Counted from the stretch's first letter, positions 35,476-47,330 are shown. The stretch: DNA of 64,000 nucleotides from Saxidomus purpurata (GCA_022818135.1 JAFMSR010000018.1:284051-348050); one strand, 5' to 3'. The notes: generated by a model not told the origin, from the letters alone. Made by a program: numbers and translations.

Positions 35476-35839
35476 AAAGAAAGTATGTTCAAACAAGCTT
35501 TTTATCACTGTAAAGCTATAAAACCCAAAAATTTATTATTTATTATTTCGTTTTATTTTTTTCAAAATCGCGTTATGAAAAACGTAACTTCTTTTTTAAA
35601 ATATATTTTTATACGAACATATTAGTATCAAGAGCATTTCAGAACTTTTTGAATTTGGAAAATCCTTTGGATAGCAAAGAAATTATAAAAAAAACTCCTT
35701 TCCCATACATATGCATTTTAGGAAAAGTGTTATGTATGAATTTTAGTGTTTTAATTGTACCGAATAATCCAACGCGCCAAGAATAGTTTTGGTTATTTAG
35801 GTTACGGTGGATAGTGCAAGATATGGAACACATCCAGCT

Positions 35840-36235
35840 CCAGAGACACCCACTGGTTCTTTATCATGTCCGATGTGTAGCACCGATCCAATAATCTACC
35901 TCGGTTTTAGGTCTCATCCGAAAGACCATTAGTTATGTTAGTGCCTATTATTGCCCACCAGCAATATTTTCTATCTGGATGAGTGATGTCACGACTATAT
36001 CTCCTTCGACACTTCTTCCTTAATTTAGACACTTCAATATTGATGCAAATGCGCTATTTCTGTCCCATAGCAGCTTTATCATTTAGCTAAAACTGGAGCT
36101 GGACACGGTTTCATAGACTTTTGGTCTAGAACGCCGGCCCTGTATATTTGTATCTAATATGGAGTTCCGCGAGATTATTCTCGAATACATGAGAGCTTCA
36201 CTGATATCAGATTTATTTCGAGTAAAATAATTACC
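35840..36235 (-). repeat. Interspersed repeat family A, minus copy
   Basis: Homologous to 14458-14770 in reverse complement, with a further ~150 bp at 35840-35985 that contains the minus-strand cggtgctacacatcggacat. It includes the hairpin TAGACCAAAAGTCTA near 36115. It directly abuts the motif array at 36255. Confidence 0.6.
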
Positions 36236-36254
36236 CTGCACTGTAAAAACGGAC

Positions 36255-36600
36255 GTTTCGTTTTTAAACACTTTTTGAAACACTTCTCCTGTTACCCCTT
36301 TAAAACACGTTCAAAACGAAACGCGTCACGTGTTCACTTTTGAAACACACACTGTTTTCGATGAAACACTAGTGTTTCAACTTGGAACATGTTCACGTGT
36401 TCCAAATGAAACATGTGACACGTCTCAATGCAGAACACTTCCTCTGTTACACTTTTAAAACACGTGAACACATAAAGTAAACACGGTAGGTGTTTCAAAC
36501 TGCAACACGTGACATGTTTCAAAACTGAAGTGTGCTGTTTTACAACACCTAAAAATCTATATAGATAAACATGTCACATGTTTCAGTTTTTGGACTGACA
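36255..36600. repeat. Array of GTGTTTCA / TGAAACAC and CACGTG motifs
   Basis: Dense alternation of TGAAACAC, its complement, and AACAYGTG. It includes a perfect 18-bp palindrome TGAAACACTAGTGTTTCA (36362-36379). CACGTG E-boxes occur at 36327, 36394, 36461 and 36506; the first three are exactly 67 bp apart, pointing to a decayed tandem repeat. The Cys/His-rich minus-strand frame across it follows from the DNA repeat. Confidence 0.8.
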
Positions 36601-37037
36601 ACAAAGAAATGACAACTACTCCTAAAACAAAACATTTATTTATTAATGATATAAATTACTAGATCAGTTATCACATACATACTAGCATCTTATTAATACA
36701 AATTGAACAAAACAAAGAACAATTACATTTAAATTTGCTTTACTATAAAAACAAACAAAAAAAGGAAATCATTGGAAACGATGGATGCTCCCAGAGATAC
36801 TTCAATCCCCCCCGGGCAAAGGGAATTATATTTAAAGTAGAACAAAAGTTCCCCTCAAGAGTTTTCAAGTTATGCCGCAGACAAGAAATTCTAATAAAGG
36901 GAGACAATTCAACTAATTAAGAAAGTATTGTCATGGTTCTTGCACACTGCACCTCCTCTTTATGCCCTCTATCATTGTGTGAAATATCAACTACATCCCT
37001 TGAATAGTACTCAATGTATGTTCCAGACAGGCAGTCA

Positions 37038-38165
37038 TAATAACAAGAGCTGTCAGTAGGACAGCGCGCTCAACTTTCAGTGCTTGCCAATAAAACAAAA
37101 CTGGCAGTAAAAGGCAAAACAAGGTTCTGTAAAAACAAGGGCCACAAGTAGCAAGATATTAAGACAAAGAGTCATCAAACTTAATTGTTTGATATCCCTG
37201 AATACAGCAGCAAAGTTTTAAATTAATACTTGAAAGTCATTAACGATGTATAGTGCCAGTTGCACACAATACTTTAACTAGGAATTTCTATGTACAACTC
37301 AAAAAACATTTTCACAGAGCTATCTTCTCTTGCTTACAGATAGGTGTCATGAAGGTACATTAGTTTTCCAACTTCCAAAGCAATATCTCAAATGGTTAAG
37401 TCAACTAGTGGACAAGAATGAAAATTAACCGAGTTTCTAAGTCGGTTAATGGGCTATAATTAAAATGAAATCCTCGACAGAGTTACATTCTCCTGTCTTC
37501 ATTTGGGGATCATGATGGTAAACAAGTATTCCAACTTTCACAGTAAAATCTCAAACAGTTCAGTCGAAAAGTGGACTGGTACGAAAAACTTAACCGAGAT
37601 TCTTAAATTACTAGTCAATAAAGAGCCTTAATTTTCAAAAGTTTATTGACAGAGTTACCTTCTCTTGCATACAGATGGGGGTAATGATGCAAACAAGTAT
37701 TCCAAGTTTCGCAGCAATATCTCAAAGGGGTATTAATTCAATAAGTGGATTTTACCAATATTCATTGTATTTTCTGAGTCACAAAAGGGCCATAATTCTG
37801 ACAAAAACCTTCAGAGTTATGTACTCTTGTCTGTTGATGGAAGTAATGACGGTAAACAAGTATGAGAAGTTTCAAAGCAATATCTGTAATGGTTTTGAAA
37901 TAAAGTGGGATGGTACGAAAAACTTAACCGAGTTCAATGCACTTTCTAAGTAAAACAGGGCCATAATTCTGACAAAAACCCTGACAGTTATCTTCTCTTG
38001 TCTGTTGATGGAGGTTATGATGGTAAACAAGTATTGTAATTTGCAAAGCATTATCTCTAATGGTTTTGAAATAAAGTGGGTGTTATGAAAAACTTAACCA
38101 AGGTGCAACACCAACGCCGAGGCGAGTAGGATAGCTCCCCTTTCCTCGAAAAGTCGAGCTAAAAA
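37038..38165 (+). repeat. Long composite mollusc-type repeat
   Basis: Starts acaagagctgtcagtaggac. It continues as four to five degenerate ~165-190-bp units (each with gttac/gttat.cttctcttgt, ggtaaacaagtat and 'agcaatatctc'), and ends gcgagtaggatagctccc plus tcgagcta, a palindromic terminus. The layout of unique head, internal tandem units and palindromic tail is characteristic of abundant bivalve repeats and supports the taxon guess. The start also occurs as a fragment in both arms near 3040 and 29340. Confidence 0.75.
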
Positions 38166-38648
38166 AGGGAGACAAGCCAATTCAGTGAATTTATACCACC
38201 CCCTCCCCCCCAGTTACCTGAGTGATACAAAACTCATTTATTTATACATTTATGTAATTTCTTTGAAATTACAAGTTTAAGAGTTAATTACAAATTATTT
38301 GTAATAAGAAAGAAATCTAATCAAGCTTGCAGTATAGGATTTGCGCATCTCCATGCCTATTTTCTAATATCACCGTTAACAGTTTGAAATATGTCAGCAA
38401 GATTTCTTTCAGCTATTATTTATACCTATCAAGTTTGTGGATGAAAATGGCATCAAATGGACAGAGAAATCACATTTCTCATATATTCAACAGTTATAAA
38501 TTTCCTTCAGTTTAAAATCTGTAGACTTAAATTTTACATTCTGTCTATCCCATGATCATTTGTGAGTCAATATTGATAAACCTCATTTTTTAATCTCTGC
38601 AGTCATCAGTTTCAGAAACTGTATGAAACCATACATGTCTTGTGTCCC

Positions 38649-38870
38649 TCATATTGTTGTTGAAAAACTGTCTGCTGCAAATAGAGATAGTCCAAGTCTC
38701 TGAGGTAATACATCCATAGCTGCTATTGTTTCTCCAGTATCAGGGAGAATGTACACACTGTCGCACACAATAGCCATGTTAACTATCTCTTCCTCCTTGG
38801 TGATGGAAATCAACTTTGGTGCAGACTTGTGGGCTGAAGAAAGAAGTCATTCCACCTTCTCACCTTCAAA
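38649..38870 (-). pseudogene. Exon-like segment with in-frame TGA, unidentified
   Basis: On the minus strand, acceptor-like gatatctttcag precedes 38870. A single frame then runs 74 codons to a stop at 38649-38651, broken only by TGA at 38847-38849 (FEGEKVE then LLSSAHKSAPK). The peptide is compositionally normal (HKSAPKLISITKEEEIVNMA and then IVCDSVYILPDTGETIAAMD). A second acceptor (ttctttcttcag) lies just after the TGA, so an exon of 38649-38833 that avoids it is equally possible. TGA may replace TGG. I do not recognise the family. Either a terminal exon of a live gene using the inner acceptor or a pseudogene. Confidence 0.4.
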
Positions 38871-39483
38871 CTGAAAGATATGTCAATAAATAACAAGGGG
38901 TATCATTCGGAAACCTTCTCGACTATAAGAATGTTTTACAAGAAAAAACTATGTCAGTAAATGAACAAGGATTCCCAACATTGCTATAACTGTGCCAATA
39001 TTCAATAATTTCCAAGATATTTCCTGGTATTTTTTAATAATTAAAGGGAAGATAATTAAGAAATTATTTAAGATAGACCCTTATGTAGGCAGTCTGATCT
39101 TCATCTACACTGGTCGAAATTGATTATTTAGCATTGTGGCTGTTCTAGGTAAGGATGCTTTGTGGGCATACTGAATACTTAATAGGACAAAATTAATATT
39201 TTGGGCTATTGGGCACCCTCTAGTTAGCAAATAATGAAATATGCTGCTTATCCAACATGTCCAAGTATAACGTACCTTAACTATCTGAACAATAGACTTT
39301 GTCTTCAGACCTGTCCTTGTCTATAGATTGTTTCTGATTTCCATGCTTTCAGCACTGCCAAATCTGTTTAATCCTGAAAGGCGAAGAAGAGCTGTGCATA
39401 ATTTTATAATGAGTGGAGTTTCTTTCATTTAGTTTTAATAATAATATCCTGATTCATTTATTCTCAATTGCGAAACAAGTTCT

Positions 39484-39662
39484 TACAACTTATATTAATC
39501 GCTCTCGAGACTCATTCCAGATGGAATCAACCTCAAAGAGAGAGGCAATGTGGAATTATTTGTGTCTTGCCTAAGGACATTACCGAAATGGCAATGGGAG
39601 GGATCAAACCCAGGGCCCTTCGATCCTGAGGCGAATGCGCTACCACTGCTGCTCCACATTTC
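39484..39662 (-). mobile_element. tRNA-derived SINE, minus strand
   Basis: Head on the minus strand: agcagtggtagcgcattcgc (A box), then ctcaggatcgaagggccc and the B box gggtttgatccc, at 39587-39662. The body then runs into tctctctttgaggttgattc and 'gagtctcgagagcg', also seen at 34718-34800. The tRNA-like head with intact A and B box spacing makes the Pol III origin convincing. Confidence 0.65.
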
Positions 39663-39993
39663 TACAGCCTGTCAGCGCTAGGTCCAAAAGAAAGATGGCC
39701 ATGCAATGCAATACAATATTAATTTAATGTCAGAAAAGGATTAAACATGCAACACAACACAAGCTATGTATAGCTTTTGACCGACAAAATGCAAGTTAGG
39801 CCTGTCCATCGAATCTATGGTCTCAGTCTGTAAACAAAATCAATCTCGACTAGACACAACGTCACAATGTTGTTACAGTATGTACTATACTGCTATTGTA
39901 TGCGAGCGTGTTATTGATTTATTTTACACACTGATTGTCAAAATAAATCTATTCTAGAAGTTTACTGGTGTATAAACTGTCAGAAAGTGACAC

Positions 39994-40130
39994 ATTCTCG
40001 GCTTCGCAGTGACGTCATACTAACCAGTTCGCCAATCTAATTATTAGATCGGATTCATTCCTTCATTCAGTAAAAGACTAAAAGGTGATAACTTACTCTT
40101 TAACGTAAGTTTGAATTTATTTCAACAAAA
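39994..40130. mobile_element. MITE family M, truncated copy 2
   Basis: attctcggcttcgcagtgac at 39994 and the following ~110 bp match the internal start of copy 1 at 17099 (gtcatactgaccagtt...tccttcat..gtaaa). The far end is missing; the hAT element begins right after it at 40131. Confidence 0.6.
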
Positions 40131-40735
40131 CAGTAAGGGTGTAACGATATACCGTTGAACGGTACATTGAATTAATTGGGACCCGGTACGGTTTACAATA
40201 CAATGCATTGCTTGTACGGTACAGCACGGCGTATATCCATTTTCTAATTCAAGGGAAGTAAAAAGCAACAAATATAGTGTCAGCTGAATTGAAATCGCTA
40301 CCGGCGTCGTACAAATAAAAACTATGCAATCATTTTGGATTCAAGACCGTCGAAAAGAACGGCGTTACAACAATTAAAGATTTAACAACCTGACGACATT
40401 GTTTTGTTGATGTGTCATATAAATCTGGCAACACTTCCAGTATGGCAAAGCACATAAAACGGCATCGTCCTAACATTTTTGAGAAATCTGACTACTCGTT
40501 CGAGCAAAAAAGAAACGGCACTTGTGCAAAAAGACAATTACGACTCCAGGATGTAACGCAAAGTTGCCCTTTTCGTCTTCACGGGCACTTGCAATAACGA
40601 AGGCCGTAGGTCATTTCATAGCAGCTAACATGCAGCCATTTAGTGTAGTTGAAACCCCAGGATTTAAGAATATGATAAACGTTCTTGAACCAAAATACGA
40701 TGTGCCTTTCTAAGCTTTCTAAAAACATCGATTCG
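40131..40735 (+). mobile_element. hAT (ZBED-type) transposon fossil
   Basis: The 5' end cagtaagggtgtaacgatat followed by a nested accgttgaacggt is typical of hAT/ZBED elements. Near 40410-40470 a BED zinc-finger remnant reads GNTSSMAKHIKRH. After a frameshift, 40590-40713 reads ITKAVGHFIAANMQPFSVVE then TPGFKNMINVLEPKYDVP, the region that follows the BED domain in hAT transposases. The catalytic RNase-H-like core and the 3' end are not found. Frameshifts and stops make it inactive. Confidence 0.7.
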
Positions 40736-41759
40736 ACAGTTTGAATCACATGACATTCCTGTAGCTTCATGCAACTGTAGGTTAATTTTTCATCTTTTAT
40801 TAGTTTGGTAAACGACAACCGTTTTCTTCTGGATTTCTCTACTTCTAATCTTGATAAAAATCAATTTCATAGTTGGAAACAGCAAGAAAAAACAGCCTAT
40901 AATGTAATCATAGTGATGATACAGAGTCGGCTAAAAGACCAAAAGCTTACCCGGCCACATAGCAAGTTCCTTTTTAACGAAATTTATAATTAGTATATCA
41001 CCGACAAAATCAAGCCAAATATTGTAAATACCCCGGAATAATACGCTATCAGAGGAGAGAAACAATCATAAATAAAGTTAAATATGGAGAGTCAAATCTT
41101 TTTTTCTTGACATAAGATAAAGCTGTCTATGACAATATAACAAATTTAATGAAATTTCAGATAAACAAATTACAAAACGAATGAATTGTGTACATCAAAA
41201 TTTCGTCTAGGTTTGGCCATTTGATACATTATTGTATTCAAATATAAGACGACATTATTGTATTGCCTTGTAAGGCCACACTAGTACTTAAATGCAACTA
41301 TCTGTGTGGCTGGTTCAAAAGCTTGCATCACTCATTATTTATTATTTACAATAACTTGACCACTTTCAATAAACATTTTACATGTATCACAAAATGTTTT
41401 TATTTCGTAAAACTTCTTTTAAATTAGCCGTATTTGAACATATTACAGAACCGCCAGCGTTTTACCTTCGCGTTTTCGCGAAAAAAAGCGTCATTGCGGC
41501 CCGCTATATTTAATACGTGGTTGGAAAATGTAACATGTAAGTGAAGTAGTTAATAGTTCTTTTAACAAAATGCTGTGAAATGAATGAAAATCGCCTTGGA
41601 AGGTGCGATGAAGAACGGGTTGAAACCACTGTTAATTGTGTAGCTTTAAAATTGTCAAACAGTTGATATGTCTATCTACGTCAAATTATTTTATATGCTT
41701 ATGTAAACGTTTTTAAATTGGCGAAAAGACAATAACTAATACTTTAATAAAGTAAACAT

Positions 41760-42225
41760 CTTACAAAGAAGAATAGCAAGGATACTACTGAAAAAACCAA
41801 AACAATCACCATCCTCTGGGTTAAATCATGAACGTAAATGGTTAACGTTTCCATACAGATGTAAATATCACTACGCTGTGCTTGTTTACAAAACGTTAAG
41901 TGGTATGGTCCCATTAGATAAGAGGGTTCTACTAACATGTTCAAAGAATGAACATTACACGCTGCGATCTACTTCAAAAAGTGTTTTGGTGTTAAATACA
42001 CTACGGAGAACCAATTATTTCAAGATTCATTTTTTTATAATAGCATGAAAATTTAGAATGAAAACAAAACAAATGATATAAGAAGTGCAAAGAAGCTTAC
42101 ATCTTTTAACGTTAAATTTAAACCCTATTTGTTAAATAAATCCAAATAATAATTTTGCTTGCAGTATTTTGCTGTTTACAATTTGTATTCATGTAAAATA
42201 ATATACAAATAAAACGCACTTACGA
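41760..42225 (+). mobile_element. LINE (jockey-like) C-terminal fragment, + strand
   Basis: 41760-42000 reads LQRRIARILLKKPKQSPSSG and, further on, KWLTFPYRCKYHYAVLVYKT and YTLRSTSKSVL. This is the conserved tail after the thumb of jockey-like reverse transcriptases (QRR-AR...W-L...R..YH....VYK.L..P). Later codons are shifted and interrupted. The 3' end has aataaaacgc near 42210. 5'-truncated fossil. Confidence 0.7.
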
Positions 42226-42440
42226 ATTGAGTTGAGTGTCTGTCGGTGAATGTATGAATGAAGTATAGGTTTCTTTATTATTTTTTAAAATAAAATAGTT
42301 AAACATTTATACTATGCATGTATGTGAGTGTGTAAATGTGATACGTCATTTTTCAGATATGTTTATAGAAGGCCGCATTGTAAATATGATGTTGTTATGG
42401 ACTTCTGTAAAATATCATAATGTGTTACCTTCTGTAAATA

Positions 42441-42500
42441 ATGATATTATTATTATTGTTATAATAATTATCACTTTCATCATTATTATTATTATTCGGC
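42441..42500. repeat. (ATT)n-rich microsatellite
   Basis: Imperfect (ATT/TTA)n run around 42441-42497. Nothing else is seen in the region 42226-42660. Confidence 0.7.
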
Positions 42501-42668
42501 CAGTATAATAACCGATATAGGTCAAACATGCCGGTATCTTCCGGTATCGGGTCATATGGATCCATTACGTTGCTATGACTCGAGTTTCTTAAATTCAAAA
42601 TTAACAATCACACTTCCGTTTGTTTTTTAATGAAAGTATTACTGAACAGTCACTGACAGTCGTTTTTA

Positions 42669-42890
42669 ATAAGACATTTCATGTTATCAGACTGGTTAAG
42701 AGCAATAAACTGACAGGTAGCCAAAGTCAGGATTCATTATATTACATACATGTATTATGTATGTATACAAGAACCCTGCTAAAGATGACTAAATGGTCGG
42801 CTTTCACTTTCTATTTTTATCAGACTTGTTCACATTTCATAATATCAGAATGGTTTACAGCAATAAACTTACAGGTAGCCAAAGTTAACT
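42669..42890 (+). repeat. Diverged direct duplication (~155 bp offset)
   Basis: 'acatttcat.(t/a)tatcaga.tgg.tta.agcaataaact.acaggtagcc' occurs at 42669-42725 and again at ~42829-42885. The two halves are too diverged for a recent event. Confidence 0.55.
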
Positions 42891-43414
42891 AATTAGTCGG
42901 GATGCACTTCTAAATAACGAGACTTGTCAGTAGTCTTGAATATGAGCGTTGGTTTGTTTACAAACATTATGACTGCAATCGATTTTGTGAGAACACAGGT
43001 AGGAATAGTATTGAATATTCTAAGATTCACTTTAATGGAACATAGCGTAGAACATGTTATAATATTGCCGCGTTAACTTTGTTTTTGTTGAACAGGGATC
43101 GTATATACAATCTAATAAATCCTGATGAAAAAAAACTGAAAGAGCGTTAAGATTATTAAACACTTTTTCATGAATATGTTTTTGTTTCTTTTTAAGTTAT
43201 AAATGAAACACTGAAATTGAAAAACAGTTACTAAATTGTAAATGCACATACCAGATAGTCAAGTATTTGCTTTACACGAACCTAGAATATAAATTTATTC
43301 TGGCTCTGTTGTAAAGTTAATTTACATCTCCCGTTTTAAAATATTTACATGAAAGCTTTGTTTCTAGGCCCGCTGTGATCACACTTTTTTCTTGTTTGTT
43401 CGTTTACCTGCGGT

Positions 43415-43535
43415 AATCGTTTACCGTGAAACGAGAATTCCCTTTTGCGCATGCGTAGCGTGAAACGAGAATTTACGTTTGCGCATGTGCCGCGTGAAAC
43501 GAGAAAACGACATTACGCATGCGTAAATAGATTCC
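43415..43535. promoter_or_regulatory. Triple GCGTGAAACGAGAA / GCGCATGCG repeat
   Basis: Three ~35-bp units, each a gtgaaacgagaa box followed by a GCGCATG(C/T)G or ACGCATGCG box: the GTTTACC-flanked first at ~43427, then ~43460 and ~43494. The GCGCATGCG boxes fit the NRF1 consensus. It resembles CpG-containing promoter cores in an otherwise AT-rich region, ~7.3 kb upstream of the first detected C1GALT1-like exon on the same strand. Related GGTAA/TTTACC sequence occurs at 61720-61770. Function is inferred. Confidence 0.35.
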
Positions 43536-43554
43536 TCGCCAAATTAGGTTTAGT

Positions 43555-46415
43555 TTAAACATATTTTATTTCCAAGCAGTTTTTCATATATAATACAATT
43601 TACCAGATTTCATAGCATAATGGAAAAAGGGTTAGGTCACAAGTTCTAACAACATTAATTACGACCTTCCCCTGATAGAAGAAAATTACACATGGTAGAT
43701 GGTAACAGACAAGTTCTACTTATATAAAATGGAAATATTAATTATGTAACTGAAATAATATTAACAGTGATGATTTGTTACAAGTAGGTGAATAGCTGAA
43801 AACAATTGACAAAAATAAGGTGAAAAAAAGAGAAATAAATGTCTTGTCCAGTAAAAGTCAGTGATAATGTAATTGTGTACTATAAATCTTTGTATTATGA
43901 GAAACGTTTTGTCGCTTTGATATAATCTTGAACGGCAGTAACTATCCGACAATTTTCTTCAAATGTTAAAAACGGCTGGCCGTAAAGAAGCATTTGGCTG
44001 CTTAGTGGATGAAAAACACGTAATTCATGAAACAGTTTAACCCTTTGAGGAATGTATACTGAACAGTTAAAAAAGAAGTGTTCGACATTTTTTATTTGGT
44101 AACCGCATGCACATTGTTGGGAATTTGAGAGATGGTTATTAAAGAGGTGAGAGTTTAGGTTGCTACAATAATTTCTTAACCTAGCGTGTAAAACTGATTC
44201 TTTTCTATCACCGATAAAAAGAAATTCTGGAACTGAACTTGAAGAAGCATACATTTTGCGTAGCGCACGTTTGAAACCCGACAGCGTGTTTATATTACAA
44301 ATTTCAAGCGATAAGTTATTCCAAAGACTAACGGCTGAGGGAATAAAGGATTGTGCATAGATTTGGGTTCTTCTACAATTTATCATATAGTCATGATTGT
44401 TTCTTAGGTTATACATTGAATTTGAACCCACCTCATTTGGCAATAACTTTTTTAAGTAATCGGGACAGTTACCATTATGCATTCTATACATTGTAATAAG
44501 TTTAAAGTAACGTCGGCGATCTGATAAAGTTAACCAGTCAATTTCACAATAAAGTTTGTTAAGGGAAGCAGATCTCGTTAACCCTGCCACTATTCTTGCT
44601 GCTTCATTTTGAATTTTATCAAGTGTCTGTTTTTCATATTGTGTACAACCATCCCATATAACCGATGCATATTCTAAAATAGGTCTTACGTAGGAAATAT
44701 AAATTTGATTTAATGTATGACGTTTGACTGAAAACTTCAATTTTCTCATAATACCTAGAAGACTAGATGCAGATTTGTTTACGTTTTCAATATGATCATG
44801 CCATTTACCATCTGAACTCAGAGTTAGGCCTAGATGCTTGTGGCTTTTAACAAAATTAATTGAAGAATTGTTAAACAAGATGTGCGGGTTAACAGCGTTA
44901 ACTTTCGACGTAAAAATATAGCTTCAGTTTTGTTTGGGTTAAAGTTTACTAATCACTTTTTTGACCAAGAATGAACAAGCGCCAGATCATGATTAAGTAT
45001 ACCTTCAAGATCATTTATATTAGATGCTGTGCAAGATAACGAAGTATCATCTGCAAATAAACGCGAAATACTTATGAGCTGTTCTACAATATCATTCACG
45101 TAAATGAGAAAAAATAGGGGGCCAAGGACTGACCCTTGGGGTACCCCGGTAGAAATAGAAACTTCATCAAAAGTGGAGGAACCAACGGTTACTTTTTGTG
45201 TTCTATTTCCTAGATAGCTTTGAATCCATCTCAATAAACTTCCGTGTAAACCGTTCTGTTTCAATTTAAACAAAAGTCCTTTATGCCAAACGCGATCAAA
45301 TGCCTTGGATATGTCACAAAAAACAATACAGGTATAACTTTTAGCATCAAGTGCCCTGACTATTTGGTCATACATGGCGATTAATTGGGAAACAGTGGAA
45401 TGCCCTCTTAAAAAACCGGATTGTTTAGAATAAATTAAGTTGTTAGACATTAAATGGTTGTAGAGATGTTTGTATACAATTCTTTCCATAACTTTACCGA
45501 TGCAACTAAGAAGTGATATTGGACGATAATTGCTTGAAAGGCTCGCGTCACCTTTCATAAAGAGTGGCATTACACGTGCCGATTTCCAACACTTTGGAAA
45601 CGTACATTCTTGTAAAGATCTATTAAAGAGTACAATAAGCGGCTTGGATATAGTGTTGCATGTTCGTTTAAGAAGCAGATGGCTTATCAAATCTTCTCCT
45701 ACAGCCTTGTTAGTGACTAAATTATTTAAAATATCCCTTGTCTCTAGTTCTGTTATACTAAGCTGTTCCAGTTTTGCGTTAGTCCATGACTGATATTGTG
45801 GAAGGTCAGCTGAAGTTTCATCTATTTTTGATATAGAAGCAAAGTACGCATTTAAGCAGTTAGCCTTTTCTACATCAGAAATATGGAAAGTTTCCTCACC
45901 GTCATGGCTTACTGTTCTTAACGGAGGTATAACATCAGAAAATGATTTAGATTTGATAAGTTGCTTTAATAATTTCCAGTAATTCTTTTGGTTGTTTATG
46001 TGCGAATCTTGAATATGCTCTTCGAGATTACCATAAAATTGTTCTTTTGCATGCTTTTTCATATTATTTACACGATTTCTAAGATTCTTATATTTATTCC
46101 ATTGATGTAAAGAATTCGACTTTATTGCGACTGATCTCTGACGATCGCGCTTACGTGAAAAAACTCTGATAACTGAATCGTACCACGGTTTATCATATGG
46201 TCTTATGGTAACTTGTTTATACGGTATGCATCGTTTCATTAAATCTACGAGTTTTTTGGTAAAAGAAACAGTTACGTCGTCAATATTAGATCTAGAGATA
46301 AAACTCCAATCTTCGTGTTTTATAAGTTCGTTTAGTTTCTGGAAATCGCCTTGCTTATAAAGCCAAACATGTCTAAGAGATGACTTAACTTGAGGAATGG
46401 GTATATTAATTTAGG
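43555..46415 (-). mobile_element. Jockey-like non-LTR retrotransposon, nearly intact RT ORF
   Basis: 46412-44956 encodes the reverse transcriptase. In order it carries a K/R-rich leader with KNYWKLLKQL, the palm/finger segments NYRPISLL and SGFLRGHSTVSQL, DISKAFDRVWHKGLL, GVPQGSVLGPLFFLIYVNDI and the catalytic FADDTSL. The frame is stopped by TGA at 44953-44955, where the family has Trp (SWSKK-W-LVNFNPNKTEAI). A one-base deletion near 44900 moves the rest into another frame, 44878-43895, which carries the tail (HKHLGLTLSSDGKWHDHI, IYISYVRPILEYASVIWDGC and a Cys/His stretch CACGYQIKNVEHFFFNC). The upstream endonuclease domain is missing. The 3' UTR ends near 43555 at a gaaataaaatatg signal. 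Two lesions only, so a fairly young 5'-truncated insertion. Confidence 0.9.
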
Positions 46416-47074
46416 GGATATCATTAACGTCTTTCGCCATTCGTTCACGACATTCCCCATGGCTTGACCGCCAAATAGATTCGCTCGAAATAGTGACCAT
46501 TTTTCGGAAATGTTCTAACTTAGAAAATGACTGGTCAAACATGTACATTTGATTAAAAAATACATTAATTAAAAATTTCGGAAATGTTTGATTTTTATGT
46601 CAGTTTACGCTTCATATCTGCATTTTTTGTATTTTACACTTGAAATATCATCAAACTCTTACATTCAAATATTACAATTACATACTTTCTTAATCAAAAA
46701 CTGTTTCATGCGACATGTGAACAGTGTATCCTCCACTTACTTCACCTCCCATCAACAGTCACCTGCTTACAGCAGCCAATTTGAATTGTTTTCTCTAAAT
46801 GTTTTACCTCCCATCAACAGCCACCTCCAAATTCTGACCAACATCAACAATTTTTAATTCCGAATTGATGGAAAACCTCTCAAACGGTTAAAGAATACAA
46901 TACCCGGCTGTCAAAATTTTTACCGGACAAAAATCACCATCATTTTCGTAGCATCGCAACTAGTTCATTTTCAGAGAAGTTACATAATTACCATTCCTTA
47001 GTTTGGCTTTCACATAAAAATTTAATTTAGCAATCCAGACAGCGTCAAATGGTCAGGAAACGCCTCGTCTCACA
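46416..47074. other. No gene seen
   Basis: AT-rich, with a 22-bp sequence (cacctcccatcaacagtcac and variant) repeated at 46742 and 46806. No element is recognised. Confidence 0.4.
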
Positions 47075-47330
47075 GGTGCGATGATGAAAAGGCTTTCTTA
47101 GCGTGTGAGAACGTGCATATTGTAAACAACCCCCTTACTCTCCTGACCTGAGTCCATGCGACTTTTTTTTTACTTCCAAGGCTTCATATATTGCTTTTCA
47201 GGAAAATATATAAGTCCAGTGGTTTTCTTGGCAGCGCTTTATACAAGTTTCTCAAACATGTACGCGCAGAAGACTATCAAGCAACATTCACGACTGAGTA
47301 AAAATATGTTTCTGTAAAGAAGAAATACTT
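47075..47330 (+). pseudogene. Mariner transposase C-terminal remnant
   Basis: 47130-47175 reads NNPPYSPDLSPCDFFF, the mariner signature around the third catalytic Asp (YSPDL.PCDFF). After a frameshift the next ~50 codons read ALYKFLKHVRAEDYQATF, matching the usual C-terminal helix region. The N-terminal half and the first two catalytic Asp residues are not found. No TIRs identified. Confidence 0.6.

Noticed and set aside
36334..36522. Cys/His-rich small protein frame resembling a toxin-like or finger peptide
   Set aside because: It follows from the TGAAACAC/CACGTG repeat; there is no signal peptide, and the frame is interrupted outside the array.
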